From positions 1 to 38,317 of the forward strand of contig NZ_JAIZEN010000025.1 in NCBI RefSeq assembly GCF_024189295.1: DNA of 38,317 nucleotides. Direction: 5' to 3'. The number at the start of each line of letters is the position of its first letter. Position 1 is the first letter of the stretch. This DNA is from Halobacillus sp. A1. GTDB lineage: Bacteria; Bacillota; Bacilli; Bacillales; Halobacillaceae. This document shows, in pieces, positions 22,778 to 34,951 of the stretch. The position numbers and the translations under genes are program-made. The notes under the pieces were generated by a model. That model ran no database searches, had not been told where the DNA came from, and saw only the letters and a program-made list of their open reading frames with translations.

Positions 22778-23137
22778 TTAAACTAGTTCAATGATCGCCA
22801 TCTTAGCTCCGTCACCTTTACGCTCGCCTAATTTAAGCACGCGAGTGTAACCACCTTGGCGTTCCTCATAGCGTGGTGCGATGTCAGAGAACAGCTTTTG
22901 AAGTGCTGTTTGATCTCCTTCTTCATTCGCATCTGCCTTGTAAAGGAACGACTCAGCTTGACGACGTGCATGAAGATCGCCGCGCTTGCCTAGTGTAATC
23001 ATTTTTTCAACAACAGAACGAAGCTCTTTTGCTTTAGCTTCTGTAGTTTCAATACGTTCATGAATGATCAAATCTGTCGCTAAGTTGCGAAGAAGTGCCA
23101 TACGTTGGTCTGTCGTACGTCCTAGCTTTCTAGCCAT
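22778..23137 (-). CDS. rplQ: 50S ribosomal protein L17
   Basis: 119 residues. [20 protein letters not shown] at the start is diagnostic, followed by [20 protein letters not shown] and the C-terminal [20 protein letters not shown]. Last gene of the alpha operon, 44 bp after rpoA, with a terminator behind it. Confidence 0.98.
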   Translation of the reverse strand: MARKLGRTTDQRMALLRNLATDLIIHERIETTEAKAKELRSVVEKMITLGKRGDLHARRQAESFLYKADANEEGDQTALQKLFSDIAPRYEERQGGYTRVLKLGERKGDGAKMAIIELV

Positions 23138-23181
23138 GAAATATCCCTCCCTTATAGGAATCTCTTAGATGTGATGATCAA

Positions 23182-24126
23182 TTAGTCTTCTTTTCTTAGA
23201 CCTAAACCGAGCTCGTCCAGCTTGTATTTCACTTCTTCAAGTGATTTACGACCTAGATTACGAACCTTCATCATATCGTCTTCTGATTTGTTCGCAAGCT
23301 CTTGTACAGTGTTAATACCTGCACGCTTCAAGCAGTTATAAGAACGGACAGACAAATCAAGCTCTTCGATCGTCATCTCAAGAACTTTTTCTTTTTGGTC
23401 CTCTTCTTTTTCAACCATGATTTCAGCTTTTTGAGCTTCATCTGTCAGGCCTACGAAGATGTTGAGGTGCTCCATATAGATTTTAGCTCCAAGTGAGATC
23501 GCTTCTTCTGGACGAGTACTGCCATCAGTCCAAACGTCTAGAGTAAGCTTATCAAAGTTTGAAGTTTGTCCGATACGCGTGTTTTCTACTTGATACGTCA
23601 CACGAGAAACAGGTGTGAAAATCGAATCAACTGGAATGACACCAATTGGTAAATCATCATGATTATTACCTTCAGCGGGACGGTATCCGCGACCGCGCTC
23701 AGCAGTAATACGCATACGAAGAGGTGTTTTGCTGTCCAGTGTCGCGATGTGAAGATCCGGGTTAAGCACTTCTACATCACTATCGTGCGTAATGTCTGCT
23801 GCAGTAACCTTACCTTCTGTTTGCACATCAATCTCTAAAGTTTTTTCTTCATCAGAATAAATCTTCAAAGCTAGTTTCTTTAGATTCAGTACAACGGTAG
23901 TTACATCTTCTACAACACCTTCAATTGTGGAGAATTCATGAAGAACTCCATCAATTTGAACAGACGTAACGGCTGCACCAGGTAGTGAGGATAGTAAAAT
24001 ACGACGTAAGGAGTTACCTAGTGTTGTACCATATCCACGCTCAAGCGGTTCAACGACGAATTTACCGAATGTGGAATCACTGCTGATCTCAACCGGTTCA
24101 ATTTTTGGCTTTTCAATTTCGATCAT
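23182..24126 (-). CDS. rpoA: DNA-directed RNA polymerase subunit alpha
   Basis: 314 residues. The N-terminal domain (about 1-230) includes [20 protein letters not shown] and [15 protein letters not shown], for dimerisation and assembly of beta and beta-prime. After an acidic linker ([10 protein letters not shown]) the C-terminal domain (about 245-312) carries the helix-hairpin-helix [14 protein letters not shown] and [12 protein letters not shown], which contacts UP elements and activators. An unusually long gap of 177 bp separates it from rpsK and holds a hairpin. Confidence 0.98.
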   Translation of the reverse strand: MIEIEKPKIEPVEISSDSTFGKFVVEPLERGYGTTLGNSLRRILLSSLPGAAVTSVQIDGVLHEFSTIEGVVEDVTTVVLNLKKLALKIYSDEEKTLEIDVQTEGKVTAADITHDSDVEVLNPDLHIATLDSKTPLRMRITAERGRGYRPAEGNNHDDLPIGVIPVDSIFTPVSRVTYQVENTRIGQTSNFDKLTLDVWTDGSTRPEEAISLGAKIYMEHLNIFVGLTDEAQKAEIMVEKEEDQKEKVLEMTIEELDLSVRSYNCLKRAGINTVQELANKSEDDMMKVRNLGRKSLEEVKYKLDELGLGLRKED

Positions 24127-24160
24127 TTAAACAAAACCCTCCTTCAAAACGTCGAAACCT

Positions 24161-24183
24161 CGGTTAGACATATGATCTAACCG
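24161..24183 (-). promoter_or_regulatory. Hairpin in the rpsK-rpoA gap
   Basis: CGGTTAGA pairs perfectly with TCTAACCG around a 7-base loop, about 35 bp before the rpoA start. With no U-run it is more likely an mRNA processing or translational control structure than a terminator. The 177-bp gap is far longer than any other in the operon. Confidence 0.5.
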
Positions 24184-24303
24184 AAATTCCTCAGGTAGGC
24201 AGTCTCTATTACAAGACAACTACTATATGACTGTCTATGGCGGTGCTATTTACAAGCTATCATACCCCATTATAGACAGGGTTACAAATTCTATACAGAA
24301 TTA

Positions 24304-24699
24304 TTATACGCGACGACGTTTTGGTGGACGGCAACCGTTGTGTGGTACTGGAGTCACGTCACGAATCGCAGTGATCTCTAGACCTACGGCTTGTAGTGAA
24401 CGAATCGCTGCTTCACGACCAGCGCCAGGGCCTTTAACAGTAACTTCAATAGTTTTCATTCCGTTATCCATAGCGTCTTTCGCAGCGGCTTCAGAAGCCA
24501 TTTGGGCAGCGAATGGAGTAGATTTACGGGATCCTTTGAAACCAAGTGATCCAGAGCTGCTCCAAGTAATAACGTTCCCTTGTACGTCGGTGACCGTTAC
24601 GATCGTATTGTTAAAAGTAGAGCGAATATGAGCTACTCCACTCTCTATATTCTTTTTCACGCGACGTTTACGACTACGAGTGTTTCCTTTACGTGCCAT
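24304..24699 (-). CDS. rpsK: 30S ribosomal protein S11
   Basis: 131 residues. It contains [38 protein letters not shown] and the conserved C-terminus [18 protein letters not shown]. It binds 16S rRNA in the platform with S6/S18. It lies 26 bp after rpsM; the next gene, rpoA, is 177 bp away. Confidence 0.98.
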   Translation of the reverse strand: MARKGNTRSRKRRVKKNIESGVAHIRSTFNNTIVTVTDVQGNVITWSSSGSLGFKGSRKSTPFAAQMASEAAAKDAMDNGMKTIEVTVKGPGAGREAAIRSLQAVGLEITAIRDVTPVPHNGCRPPKRRRV

Positions 24700-24725
24700 A
24701 TAGATTAAACCTCCTTCTTATCTAA

Positions 24726-25091
24726 TTATTTACGTTTGTTAGCCACAGTACGACGTGGGCCTTTACGTGTACGAGAGTTGTTTTTAGTTTTCTGTCCGCG
24801 AGCTGGAAGTCCGCGGCGGTGACGGATTCCACGGTAAGAACCGATTTCAATTAAACGTTTGATGTTTAATGAGTTCTCACGACGAAGGTCACCTTCGACA
24901 TTGTGGTTGTCTAGAGCTTTACGAATCTTACCTAATTCATCCTCGGTAAGATCACGAACGCGAGTGCTTTCAGAAACGCCAGCTTCTGCAAGAACATCGC
25001 TTGCCAATGACTTTCCAACACCATAAATATAAGTTAGAGATACGACTACTCGCTTATCACGAGGGATATCTACACCTGATATACGTGCCAT
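24726..25091 (-). CDS. rpsM: 30S ribosomal protein S13
   Basis: 121 residues. [20 protein letters not shown] at the start, then [27 protein letters not shown] and a basic tail. A 30S head protein that bridges to the large subunit and contacts P-site tRNA. GGAGG lies before the ATG; 24 bp after rpmJ. Confidence 0.98.
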   Translation of the reverse strand: MARISGVDIPRDKRVVVSLTYIYGVGKSLASDVLAEAGVSESTRVRDLTEDELGKIRKALDNHNVEGDLRRENSLNIKRLIEIGSYRGIRHRRGLPARGQKTKNNSRTRKGPRRTVANKRK

Positions 25092-25115
25092 TTGGTACGT
25101 GCACCTCCTTTTAGA

Positions 25116-25244
<129 letters not shown>

Positions 25245-25264
25245 TTATAACGGAGCAGTGTTTA

Positions 25265-25483
25265 TTATTTATAACGGTACGTAATACGTCCTCTTGTCAG
25301 ATCATACGGAGAAAGTTCCACCGTCACTTTGTCTCCAGGTAAGATTCGGATAAAGTGCATACGAATTTTACCGGAAACGTGGGCTAAAACGGTATGGCCG
25401 TTTTCAAGCTCTACCTTAAATTGTGCATTAGGCAGAGTTTCAACGACTGTTCCTTCCACCTCAATTACATCGTCTTTCGCCAT
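25265..25483 (-). CDS. infA: Translation initiation factor IF-1
   Basis: 72 residues, one OB-fold domain: [20 protein letters not shown] at the start, then FKVELENGH and the C-terminal [15 protein letters not shown]. It binds the 30S A site during initiation. Its start lies 23 bases inside the 3' end of the KOW-domain gene, so the two are translationally coupled. Confidence 0.98.
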   Translation of the reverse strand: MAKDDVIEVEGTVVETLPNAQFKVELENGHTVLAHVSGKIRMHFIRILPGDKVTVELSPYDLTRGRITYRYK

Positions 25484-25796
25484 CGAGTTGATCTCCCTTC
25501 TTCAAATCAGTCACTTCTTCATTGACATATTTTGCTACGGCAAAGCGAAGCTTGCCATTCGTGACGCGACCAGTTTCTAGAAGGCTGTTTTGGACTTCCG
25601 GAGAGACGAAATCCATAAGCTCTACGTGCTGCAGATTCTTTTTCTTTGGTCGATCATACTTACGTTTCTCTCCGTCAGCAAGCAGCAGGAAGCGGCCATC
25701 CAAAATATCGATGACTACAGCATACTGTCCCGCCTCACGTCCCTGTACAATACGAACAACTTGACCTATTCGTGGACTCGACTCAGATTCATTCAA
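25461..25796 (-). CDS. KOW-domain RNA-binding protein (YbzG/L14e-like)
   Basis: 111 residues from TTG at 25796 with AAGGTGA upstream. A KOW motif at about residues 8-40 ([20 protein letters not shown] then [17 protein letters not shown]) resembles the eukaryotic/archaeal L14e ribosomal-protein fold. Bacillus species have an uncharacterised protein of this type between map and infA (YbzG), usually shorter; here an extension of about 45 residues ([20 protein letters not shown]) overlaps the infA start. It probably binds rRNA or mRNA; the role is unknown. Confidence 0.85.
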   Translation of the reverse strand: MNESESSPRIGQVVRIVQGREAGQYAVVIDILDGRFLLLADGEKRKYDRPKKKNLQHVELMDFVSPEVQNSLLETGRVTNGKLRFAVAKYVNEEVTDLKKGDQLDGERRCN

Positions 25797-25812
25797 ACAC
25801 GATCACCTTCAC

Positions 25813-27227
<1,415 letters not shown>

Positions 27228-27250
27228 TTATTCATTAGCTTTTTCACAAT

Positions 27251-28543
27251 CTATTTAATAAAGCCTTTGTAATGGCGTTTCACTAACTGACTTTCCAGCT
27301 GCTTCATCATTTCAAGGGCGACCCCTACGACGATGAGCAAACCGGTTCCTCCTACTTGAACACTTGGCGGCAGACCTGCTACAGCACCAAGAATGATCGG
27401 CAGGATAGATACAGCTGCTAGGAAAATAGATCCTACAAACGTTAATCGGTACATCACACGAGTCAAATACGTTTCAGTATTCGCCCCAGGTCGAATCCCA
27501 GGAATATACCCGCCTTGTTTTTTCAAGTTCTCTGCCATTTGTTCCGGGTTTACCTGAACAAATGTATAGAAGTAAGTGAATGCAATAATCAGCGCTACAT
27601 AGATGATCATCCCAGGCCAGTTCTGATAATCAAAAATATATTGAATAACAGAGGCTACTTCATTACCTTCAAAGAAACCGGCTACGGTTCTAGGAGCAAT
27701 AATGAATGAAATTGCAAAGATTACCGGAATAACCCCTGCTGCATTAACCTTCAGCGGCAAGTGAGTAGAATGCCCACCTACTGGGGAACGGTTAACAAGT
27801 TTTTTCGCATACTGAATCGGGATTTTACGAAGGGCTTGCTGAATGAATATAACCCCAACAACAACCGCAACGATAACCAATGCAATAAGTGCGATAATCA
27901 CTAAATTAATAAAAAGCTCATCTCCTGCGCCAGTAATATACTGATCGTACAGTTGATTGGCTCCTGTCGGAATCGCAGCAACGATACCGGCAAAAATCAA
28001 AATGGAAATACCATTTCCAACACCGTGAGTCGTGATTTGCTCACCAAGCCACATCAAGAAAGCCGTACCTCCTGTTAATACAAGCGCGATGACAGCGAAC
28101 TTCACAGGGCCTGGATCAGCGATAAGCTGACCGCCTGCTAACGCATTGAAGCCGATTGACATCCCAATAGCTTGTATGAAGGCAAGAACGATCGTTCCAT
28201 AGCGGGTAAACTGAGCTAATTTCCGACGGCCAACTTCACCCTGCTTTTTCCATTCCGCAAACTTCGGTACTACATCCATCTGTAACAATTGCATGATAAT
28301 GGAGGCTGTAATGTACGGCATGATTCCCATTGCGAAAATGGAGAAGTTCTGCAGCGCACCGCCTCCAAAAGTATTCAAGAAGCCAAATGCATTCTGTTCA
28401 TCCATGAAGTCAATGGCATCTCGATCAGAGAATGGTACAGGGATGAATGTTCCCAAGCGAAAAACAACGAGCATCAATAAAGTGAAGATGATTTTCCGTC
28501 GAATGTCACCCACGCGCATAAAATTGGAGATTGTCCGGAACAT
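27251..28543 (-). CDS. secY: Preprotein translocase subunit SecY
   Basis: 430 residues with ten membrane segments. The N-terminal [20 protein letters not shown], the plug region (FGGGALQNFSIFAMGIMPYI) and the cytoplasmic loop VNRSPVGGHSTHLPLKVN are characteristic. It forms the protein-conducting channel used by SecA and the ribosome. Its start codon overlaps the rplO stop by one base, giving coupled translation. Confidence 0.98.
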   Translation of the reverse strand: MFRTISNFMRVGDIRRKIIFTLLMLVVFRLGTFIPVPFSDRDAIDFMDEQNAFGFLNTFGGGALQNFSIFAMGIMPYITASIIMQLLQMDVVPKFAEWKKQGEVGRRKLAQFTRYGTIVLAFIQAIGMSIGFNALAGGQLIADPGPVKFAVIALVLTGGTAFLMWLGEQITTHGVGNGISILIFAGIVAAIPTGANQLYDQYITGAGDELFINLVIIALIALVIVAVVVGVIFIQQALRKIPIQYAKKLVNRSPVGGHSTHLPLKVNAAGVIPVIFAISFIIAPRTVAGFFEGNEVASVIQYIFDYQNWPGMIIYVALIIAFTYFYTFVQVNPEQMAENLKKQGGYIPGIRPGANTETYLTRVMYRLTFVGSIFLAAVSILPIILGAVAGLPPSVQVGGTGLLIVVGVALEMMKQLESQLVKRHYKGFIK

Positions 28544-28983
28544 TAAATCACCTCAGTTTGACCGCCCGCTGCTTCGATGGCTTCTTTTGCTGAAGCAGAG
28601 AACTTATGAGCTTTCACAGTAAGTTTCTTTTCGACAGAACCTTTAGCTAGAACTTTAATGCCAGCTTTTTCTTTGCTGACTACGCCAGTTTCAAGCAGAA
28701 GCTCAGGAGTAACCTCAGTGCCCTCTTCAAAACGGTTAAGAGCATCTAGATTAACAATCGCAAATTCTTTACGGTGAATATTCGTAAATCCACGTTTAGG
28801 CAGACGTTGGAATAGTGGCATTTGACCACCTTCAAAACCTGGACGAGTCTTGCTGCCAGATCGTTGTCCTTGACCTTTGTGGCCACGGCCTGAAGTCTTA
28901 CCATTACCAGAAGACATTCCGCGTCCAACGCGGTTGCGTTCTTTGTTGGATCCAGCTGATGGTTTCAGTTCATGCAGTTTCAT
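28543..28983 (-). CDS. rplO: 50S ribosomal protein L15
   Basis: 146 residues. The basic, Gly-rich N-terminus ([20 protein letters not shown] then [20 protein letters not shown]) is diagnostic, followed by [17 protein letters not shown]. It binds 23S rRNA late in assembly. Stop and secY start share one base. Confidence 0.98.
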   Translation of the reverse strand: MKLHELKPSAGSNKERNRVGRGMSSGNGKTSGRGHKGQGQRSGSKTRPGFEGGQMPLFQRLPKRGFTNIHRKEFAIVNLDALNRFEEGTEVTPELLLETGVVSKEKAGIKVLAKGSVEKKLTVKAHKFSASAKEAIEAAGGQTEVI

Positions 28984-29013
28984 ACGAGCACCTCCTTATT
29001 ATTGATTCTTTAC

Positions 29014-29196
29014 TTATACTTCTTTAATCGATACAAGGTGAGATACCTTTTCAGTCATACCTCGAATCGCCGGGTTATCTTCAACTACGACAGTTTGACG
29101 AATCTTGTTTAGACCTAGCGCTTTAACGGTTGAGCGCTGATCCTGTGGTCTGCCAATAACACTGCGCGTGAGGGTAACTTCTAACTTTTTAGCCAT
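29014..29196 (-). CDS. rpmD: 50S ribosomal protein L30
   Basis: 60 residues: [20 protein letters not shown] at the start, then [13 protein letters not shown], the L30 ferredoxin-like fold. It is in the standard position between rpsE and rplO, with GGAGG before the ATG. Confidence 0.97.
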   Translation of the reverse strand: MAKKLEVTLTRSVIGRPQDQRSTVKALGLNKIRQTVVVEDNPAIRGMTEKVSHLVSIKEV

Positions 29197-29214
29197 TTCA
29201 TTTCCCTCCTTATC

Positions 29215-29715
29215 CTACAGTTCTTCTACAGACTTCCCACGAAGTCGAGCAACGTCTTCTGCGCGCTTAAGCTCACCAAGTCCTTTTAGTGTCGCACGCA
29301 CCATGTTGATTGGTGTGTTTGAACCAAGTGACTTAGATAGGATGTCTTGAACACCTGCAAGCTCAAGGACTGCACGTACAGGACCACCTGCGATAACTCC
29401 GGTACCTTCTGCAGCTGGTTTCATAAGGATGCTGCCTGCACCAAACTGTCCTGTGATTTCGTGAGGAATCGTTGTATCTTTAATTGGTACTGTAATCAGA
29501 TTCTTCTTCGCATCATCAATAGCCTTTTTAATAGCGTCTGGTACTTCTTGTGCTTTACCTGTACCAAATCCTACATGGCCGTTTTTATCTCCTACGACAA
29601 CTAGTGCAGCAAAACGAAAGCGACGTCCACCTTTAACTACCTTTGCAACACGGTTGATCGTAACTACGCGTTCTTCAAGATCTAGTTTACTAGGGTCAAT
29701 GTTTGTAGTTAGCAT
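29215..29715 (-). CDS. rpsE: 30S ribosomal protein S5
   Basis: 166 residues. The double-stranded RNA-binding N-domain ([20 protein letters not shown]) is followed by [18 protein letters not shown] and the C-domain [20 protein letters not shown]. It contributes to decoding accuracy and is the classic site of spectinomycin-resistance mutations; the loop VVKGGRR appears wild type. Confidence 0.98.
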   Translation of the reverse strand: MLTTNIDPSKLDLEERVVTINRVAKVVKGGRRFRFAALVVVGDKNGHVGFGTGKAQEVPDAIKKAIDDAKKNLITVPIKDTTIPHEITGQFGAGSILMKPAAEGTGVIAGGPVRAVLELAGVQDILSKSLGSNTPINMVRATLKGLGELKRAEDVARLRGKSVEEL

Positions 29716-29735
29716 ATATGTCCCTCCTTTAACGA

Positions 29736-30098
29736 TTAAAATTCTAGACCGGCTTCGCGAGCCGCATCTGCTAGTGCTTTCACACGTCCATGATACAAGT
29801 AACCACCACGGTCGAACACAACTACTTTATAGCCATTCTCTTTCGCACGGTTAGCGACTAATTCACCGACTTTTTGTGCTGCTTCAACGTTACCTGTATT
29901 ATCAAGATCGAAATCTTTATCTACAGTAGAAGCACTTGCCACAGTGTGTTGTGATTCATCATTAATTAATTGTGCATAGATGTGTTTGTTAGAACGATAA
30001 ACGTTTAAACGCGGGCGTTCTGCTGTTCCGACTACGCTTGAGCGAACACGCGCATGACGTTTTTTACGAACAACATTCTTATCAGCCTTTGTGATCAT
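29736..30098 (-). CDS. rplR: 50S ribosomal protein L18
   Basis: 120 residues from ATG at 30098, chosen because AAAGGAG is eight bases upstream; a GTG at 30107 lies too near that site. Hallmarks: [25 protein letters not shown], and the C-terminal [20 protein letters not shown]. It binds 5S rRNA with L5. Confidence 0.98.
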   Translation of the reverse strand: MITKADKNVVRKKRHARVRSSVVGTAERPRLNVYRSNKHIYAQLINDESQHTVASASTVDKDFDLDNTGNVEAAQKVGELVANRAKENGYKVVVFDRGGYLYHGRVKALADAAREAGLEF

Positions 30099-30133
30099 CT
30101 GGGTCACTCCTTTCTATTCCTTACCTGAGAACC

Positions 30134-30670
30134 TTATTTAGCTGTCTTACCTTCTTTTCTGCGTACATGTTCGTTTTCAAAACGAATTCCTTTACCTTTG
30201 TAAGGCTCTGGAGGACGGATAGCACGGATCTTAGCTGCAACAGCACCGACTAACTCTTTGTCGATTCCTTTAACCGTAAGTTTTGTGTTTGAAGGAACAT
30301 CAATTTCGATACCTTCGCGTTTTTCAACTTCTACAGGGTGAGAGTAACCAGCGTTGATGATTACAGTCTCTCCTTGTTTCTGAGCACGGTACCCAACCCC
30401 GTTGATTTCAAGGTTTCTCTCGAATCCTTTGGATACACCCTCAACCATATTACCGATCAGGCTGCGAGTAGTACCGTGAAGAGCACGATGTTCTTTGTGA
30501 TCGCTTGGGCGGGCCACGGTAAGAACGTTATCTTCAACCTTCACTGTCATATCCTCATGGAATGTACGAGTTAATTCACCTTTTGGACCTTTAACTGTAA
30601 TTGTATTGTTATCCTGAATGATTTCAACACCTTCAGGAATTTCCAATGATTTTAATCCTACGCGAGACAT
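30134..30670 (-). CDS. rplF: 50S ribosomal protein L6
   Basis: 178 residues with two repeated domains: [17 protein letters not shown] and VKGPKGEL in the first, [20 protein letters not shown] and the C-terminal [20 protein letters not shown] in the second. It sits near the GTPase centre and sarcin-ricin loop. Standard order between rpsH and rplR. Confidence 0.98.
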   Translation of the reverse strand: MSRVGLKSLEIPEGVEIIQDNNTITVKGPKGELTRTFHEDMTVKVEDNVLTVARPSDHKEHRALHGTTRSLIGNMVEGVSKGFERNLEINGVGYRAQKQGETVIINAGYSHPVEVEKREGIEIDVPSNTKLTVKGIDKELVGAVAAKIRAIRPPEPYKGKGIRFENEHVRRKEGKTAK

Positions 30671-30701
30671 TCACTTGCACCTCCTGTCTTTTCTGTTTCA
30701 A

Positions 30702-31100
30702 TTACCAAACGTAAGCAAGTACTTCGCCACCGATGGCTTGTTCACGAGCTTCTTTATCTGTTAAAACACCTTTTGAAGTAGAAACAACGGCTACGCCTAA
30801 GCCATTAAGAACCTTTGGAATCTCTTCTGCTTTAGCATAAACACGTAGTCCTGGCTTACTGATACGCTTCAGGCCAGTAATTACACGCTCTTCATTTTGT
30901 CCGTATTTCAGAAAAATGCGAAGAACACCTTGTTTGTTATCTTCTACAAACTCGTAATCACGTACGAAACCTTCACGCTTTAGAATGTCAGCAATCTCTT
31001 TTTTCACTGTAGAAGCTGGAAGTTCAAGCTTCTCGTGACGAACCATATTCGCGTTACGAATACGCGTAAGCATATCTGCAATTGGATCTGTCATAGTCAT
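30702..31100 (-). CDS. rpsH: 30S ribosomal protein S8
   Basis: 132 residues: [20 protein letters not shown] near the start, then YFKY-like [11 protein letters not shown] and the C-terminal motif [28 protein letters not shown]. It binds the central domain of 16S rRNA. AAGGAGG lies before the ATG at 31100; an internal ATG two codons later could also serve. Confidence 0.98.
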   Translation of the reverse strand: MTMTDPIADMLTRIRNANMVRHEKLELPASTVKKEIADILKREGFVRDYEFVEDNKQGVLRIFLKYGQNEERVITGLKRISKPGLRVYAKAEEIPKVLNGLGVAVVSTSKGVLTDKEAREQAIGGEVLAYVW

Positions 31101-31130
31101 AACTAATTTACCTCCTTCCCTATATCGGGT

Positions 31131-31316
31131 TTACCAGCTGGCTTTTTTAACACCAGGAATTTGTCCTTTGTGCGCAAGTTCACGGAAACAAATACGGCAA
31201 AGTTTGAATTTGCGTAGTACAGAGTGAGGACGTCCGCAACGTTCACAGCGAGTATACTCGCGAACTCCATACTTTTGTTTGCGCTGTTGCTTAGTAACCA
31301 TAGATTTTTTAGCCAC
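31131..31316 (-). CDS. rpsN: 30S ribosomal protein S14, zinc type Z
   Basis: 61 residues, the short form (also called rpsZ). Zinc ligands C-x2-C-x12-C-x2-C are in [11 protein letters not shown] and KLCRICFRE. Bacilli often carry a second, zinc-free S14 elsewhere for zinc starvation; it is not in this window. Confidence 0.98.
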   Translation of the reverse strand: MAKKSMVTKQQRKQKYGVREYTRCERCGRPHSVLRKFKLCRICFRELAHKGQIPGVKKASW

Positions 31317-31342
31317 TATTTTCCCTCCTTATGGTTAGCTCA

Positions 31343-31882
31343 TTACTTCTGAAACGGCATACCGAATTGAGCTAATAGTTCACGTGATTCTTCGTCAGTG
31401 TCAGCAGTTGTAACAATAACGATATCCATGCCACGTACTTTATCTACTTTGTCATAATTAATTTCTGGGAAAATCAACTGTTCTTTTACACCTAGAGTGT
31501 AGTTTCCACGACCGTCAAAAGCTTTCTTTGAGATTCCACGGAAGTCACGAACACGTGGTAAAGACACAGCAATCAGCTTTTGGAAGAATTCGTACATACG
31601 CTCTCCACGAAGTGTTACCTTCGCACCGATTGGCATACCTTCACGCAGGCGGAATCCCGCGATTGATTTCTTAGCTTTAGTGATCATAGGTTTTTGACCA
31701 GAGATCATTGATAGTTCTTCAACTGCTGAATCAAGTGCTTTCGCATTTTGTACAGCATCACCAACACCCATATTAATTACAATCTTTTCAACTTTAGGTG
31801 CTTGCATTACAGAATTGTATTCAAACTTGCTCATCATAGATGGCACAATTTCTTCTTGATATTTTTTCTTAAGTTCGTTCAT
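31343..31882 (-). CDS. rplE: 50S ribosomal protein L5
   Basis: 179 residues from ATG at 31882, with GGAGGG eight bases upstream. It contains [33 protein letters not shown] and [20 protein letters not shown]. It binds 5S rRNA and contacts S13 in a bridge between subunits. Confidence 0.98.
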   Translation of the reverse strand: MNELKKKYQEEIVPSMMSKFEYNSVMQAPKVEKIVINMGVGDAVQNAKALDSAVEELSMISGQKPMITKAKKSIAGFRLREGMPIGAKVTLRGERMYEFFQKLIAVSLPRVRDFRGISKKAFDGRGNYTLGVKEQLIFPEINYDKVDKVRGMDIVIVTTADTDEESRELLAQFGMPFQK

Positions 31883-31908
31883 CAAGTGGCCCTCCTTTCA
31901 TCACTGGA

Positions 31909-32220
31909 TTAGTTATCTAATGCTTCACCAGATTTTTTCGCGATACGAACTTTCTTACCGTCTTCAACTTTATAACCAACACGAGTCGGTTCGCCAGACT
32001 TAGGATCGACAGGCATAACGTTTGAGACGTGAATTGGAGCTTCTTGAGTAAGAATCCCACCCTGTGGGTTATCTTGTGAAGGCTTCGCGTGTTTCTTGAT
32101 TTCGTTAATTCCTTCGACTAGGACGCGGTCTTTCTTAGGGTAAGCTTCAAGGATCGTACCTTGCTTGCCTTTGTCCTTGCCGGAAATAACCATTACTTTG
32201 TCACCTTTTTTCACGTGCAT
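31909..32220 (-). CDS. rplX: 50S ribosomal protein L24
   Basis: 103 residues. The N-terminal KOW motif ([20 protein letters not shown]) is followed by [20 protein letters not shown] and a basic C-terminus. An assembly initiator protein of the large subunit. It lies 44 bp after rplN. Confidence 0.98.
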   Translation of the reverse strand: MHVKKGDKVMVISGKDKGKQGTILEAYPKKDRVLVEGINEIKKHAKPSQDNPQGGILTQEAPIHVSNVMPVDPKSGEPTRVGYKVEDGKKVRIAKKSGEALDN

Positions 32221-32264
32221 GTTTCGCGCACCTCCTTAACAAGGCTTATCATTTCAATTATTTT

Positions 32265-32633
32265 TTATAATACTTCTGGAGCTAGTGATACAATCTTCAT
32301 GAATTTAGCTTCACGAAGTTCACGAGCAACTGGTCCGAAGATACGAGTACCACGTGGACCTTTATCATCACGGACAATTACGGCTGCGTTTTCGTCGAAA
32401 CGGATATAAGAACCATCTTTACGACGCATGCCGCTCTTAGAACGTACAATTACGGCTTTTACTACTTCACCTTTTTTAACAACGCCCCCTGGTGTTGCTT
32501 GTTTCACAGTAGCGGTGATGATATCACCGATATTAGCAGTCTTGCGACCAGATCCACCCAAAACTTTGATAGTTTGGATTTCACGTGCACCAGAGTTGTC
32601 GGCTACTTTCAAACGAGTCTCCTGTTGAATCAT
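32265..32633 (-). CDS. rplN: 50S ribosomal protein L14
   Basis: 122 residues: [20 protein letters not shown] at the start, then [20 protein letters not shown] and [14 protein letters not shown] near the end. It binds 23S rRNA at the subunit interface and is the docking site of the silencing factor RsfS. Confidence 0.98.
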   Translation of the reverse strand: MIQQETRLKVADNSGAREIQTIKVLGGSGRKTANIGDIITATVKQATPGGVVKKGEVVKAVIVRSKSGMRRKDGSYIRFDENAAVIVRDDKGPRGTRIFGPVARELREAKFMKIVSLAPEVL

Positions 32634-32674
32634 ACACTGTAACCTCCCTTCGGAATCTCTCCGAGCGAACTATA

Positions 32675-32941
32675 TTAGATAATAACAGACTCTTCTACGA
32701 CTTCTAGAAGACGGAAACGCTTCGTTGCTGATAGCGGACGAGTTTCCATAATACGTACAACATCACCATTTTTGGCTTGGTTGTTTTCGTCGTGAGTCTT
32801 GAATTTTTTAGAGTACTTTACGCGCTTGCCATAAAGTTTGTGGAATTTATAAGTTTCAACTAAAACAGTGATTGTTTTATCCATTTTATCAGATACTACA
32901 CGGCCAGTATAAACTTTACGATTATTACGTTCTTCACTCAT
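32675..32941 (-). CDS. rpsQ: 30S ribosomal protein S17
   Basis: 88 residues from ATG at 32941 ([20 protein letters not shown]), preferred to an ATG at 32962 because GAGG lies directly upstream and the length then matches the family. OB-fold with [20 protein letters not shown] and [20 protein letters not shown]. It binds the 5' domain of 16S rRNA. Confidence 0.97.
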   Translation of the reverse strand: MSEERNNRKVYTGRVVSDKMDKTITVLVETYKFHKLYGKRVKYSKKFKTHDENNQAKNGDVVRIMETRPLSATKRFRLLEVVEESVII

Positions 32942-32965
32942 GTGAGGGTGACCTCCTCTCAACTA

Positions 32966-33590
<625 letters not shown>

Positions 33591-33608
33591 AATGCTGTTC
33601 CCCCTTCC

Positions 33609-34250
33609 TTATTTGTTAGATTTAGTTGGAAGGACTTCTCCACGATAGATCCACACTTTAACACCAAGTTTACCGTAAGTTGTGTCAGCTTCTGCAGTTC
33701 CGTAATCGATATCTGCACGAAGTGTGTGAAGTGGTACTGTTCCTTCACTGTAATATTCTGCACGAGCTATATCCGCACCGCCTAGGCGTCCAGATACTTG
33801 TGTACGAATACCTTTAGCTCCTGCGCGCATAGCACGTTGGATAGTTTGTTTTTGAGCACGACGGAAAGATACACGGTTTTCCAGTTGACGTGCGATATTG
33901 TCAGCTACAAGCGTAGCGCTAAGATCAGGTTTCTTCACCTCAACGATGTTGATGTGAACACGTTTACCAGTAAGTTCATTCAACGATTTACGAAGTGCTT
34001 CAACTTCGGAACCGCCTTTACCGATAACCATTCCTGGTTTACCAGTGTGAATTGTAATATTTACACGGTTAGCTGCGCGTTCAATTTCGATCGTAGATAC
34101 GGCTGCGTCTTTAAGACGTTTTTCAGTATATTCACGAATTTTAATGTCTTCATGCAACAAGTCAGCATAGTCTTTACCAGCGTACCACTTAGACTCCCAG
34201 TCACGGATGACGCCAATACGAAGACCTACCGGATTTATTTTTTGACCCAC
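33609..34250 (-). CDS. rpsC: 30S ribosomal protein S3
   Basis: 213 residues. [20 protein letters not shown] at the start, the KH domain with [18 protein letters not shown], and the C-terminal half with [20 protein letters not shown]. It lines the mRNA entry channel. It ends a few residues earlier than many Bacillus S3 proteins. It starts 3 bp after rplV. Confidence 0.98.
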   Translation of the reverse strand: MGQKINPVGLRIGVIRDWESKWYAGKDYADLLHEDIKIREYTEKRLKDAAVSTIEIERAANRVNITIHTGKPGMVIGKGGSEVEALRKSLNELTGKRVHINIVEVKKPDLSATLVADNIARQLENRVSFRRAQKQTIQRAMRAGAKGIRTQVSGRLGGADIARAEYYSEGTVPLHTLRADIDYGTAEADTTYGKLGVKVWIYRGEVLPTKSNK

Positions 34251-34253
34251 TGA

Positions 34254-34595
34254 TTATCCCTCCTTCTTTTCTGATACAACCACTGTGATGTGGCTGGTGC
34301 GTTTGTTGATCTGGCTTGCACGTCCCATAGCGCGAGGGCGGAAACGTTTAAGAGTTACGCCTTCATTTACAAACGCTTCGGAAACATATAGATTGTCCGG
34401 ATCCATTTCATAATTGTGTTCAGCATTAGCAATCGCAGAATTAAGCACTTTCTCAATAACTGGAGAAGCGCCGCGCTGTGTTAAGCGCAATGTTGCGATC
34501 GCGTCACCTACGTTTTTTCCTCGAATTAAATCGATAACTAAACGAGCTTTACGAGGAGCAATACGAACGGTTTTAGCAACTGCTTTAGCTTGCAT
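34254..34595 (-). CDS. rplV: 50S ribosomal protein L22
   Basis: 113 residues: [20 protein letters not shown] in the first third, [20 protein letters not shown] and the hairpin [20 protein letters not shown], whose tip lines the exit tunnel and affects macrolide action; no obvious deletion is seen there. Confidence 0.98.
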   Translation of the reverse strand: MQAKAVAKTVRIAPRKARLVIDLIRGKNVGDAIATLRLTQRGASPVIEKVLNSAIANAEHNYEMDPDNLYVSEAFVNEGVTLKRFRPRAMGRASQINKRTSHITVVVSEKKEG

Positions 34596-34615
34596 TAGAG
34601 TGCCTCCTCTCTACC

Positions 34616-34894
34616 TTATCGTTTTGTTTTCTTGTCATCGCCAGAGTGTCCCTTGAACGTACGGGTTGGCGCGAATTCACCTAGTTTATGACCTACCATG
34701 TCTTCTGTAACATATACAGGTACATGTTTACGTCCGTCATAAACTGCAATTGTGTGTCCTACAAAGTTAGGGAAGATTGTTGAACGGCGCGACCAAGTTT
34801 TAATTACCTGGTTTTTGCTGTCTTCGTTTAACTTCTCAACTTTTTTCATTAAATGGTCATCTACAAAAGGTCCCTTTTTTAGGCTGCGGCCCAT
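34616..34894 (-). CDS. rpsS: 30S ribosomal protein S19
   Basis: 92 residues: [20 protein letters not shown] at the start, then [20 protein letters not shown] and [20 protein letters not shown]. It sits in the 30S head with S13. AGGGAGG lies before the ATG. Confidence 0.98.
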   Translation of the reverse strand: MGRSLKKGPFVDDHLMKKVEKLNEDSKNQVIKTWSRRSTIFPNFVGHTIAVYDGRKHVPVYVTEDMVGHKLGEFAPTRTFKGHSGDDKKTKR

Positions 34895-34951
34895 GCATAA
34901 ACCTCCCTTCGCGATTGACAGACGGGGTTTATCGCCCGTCGTTCAATCCCG

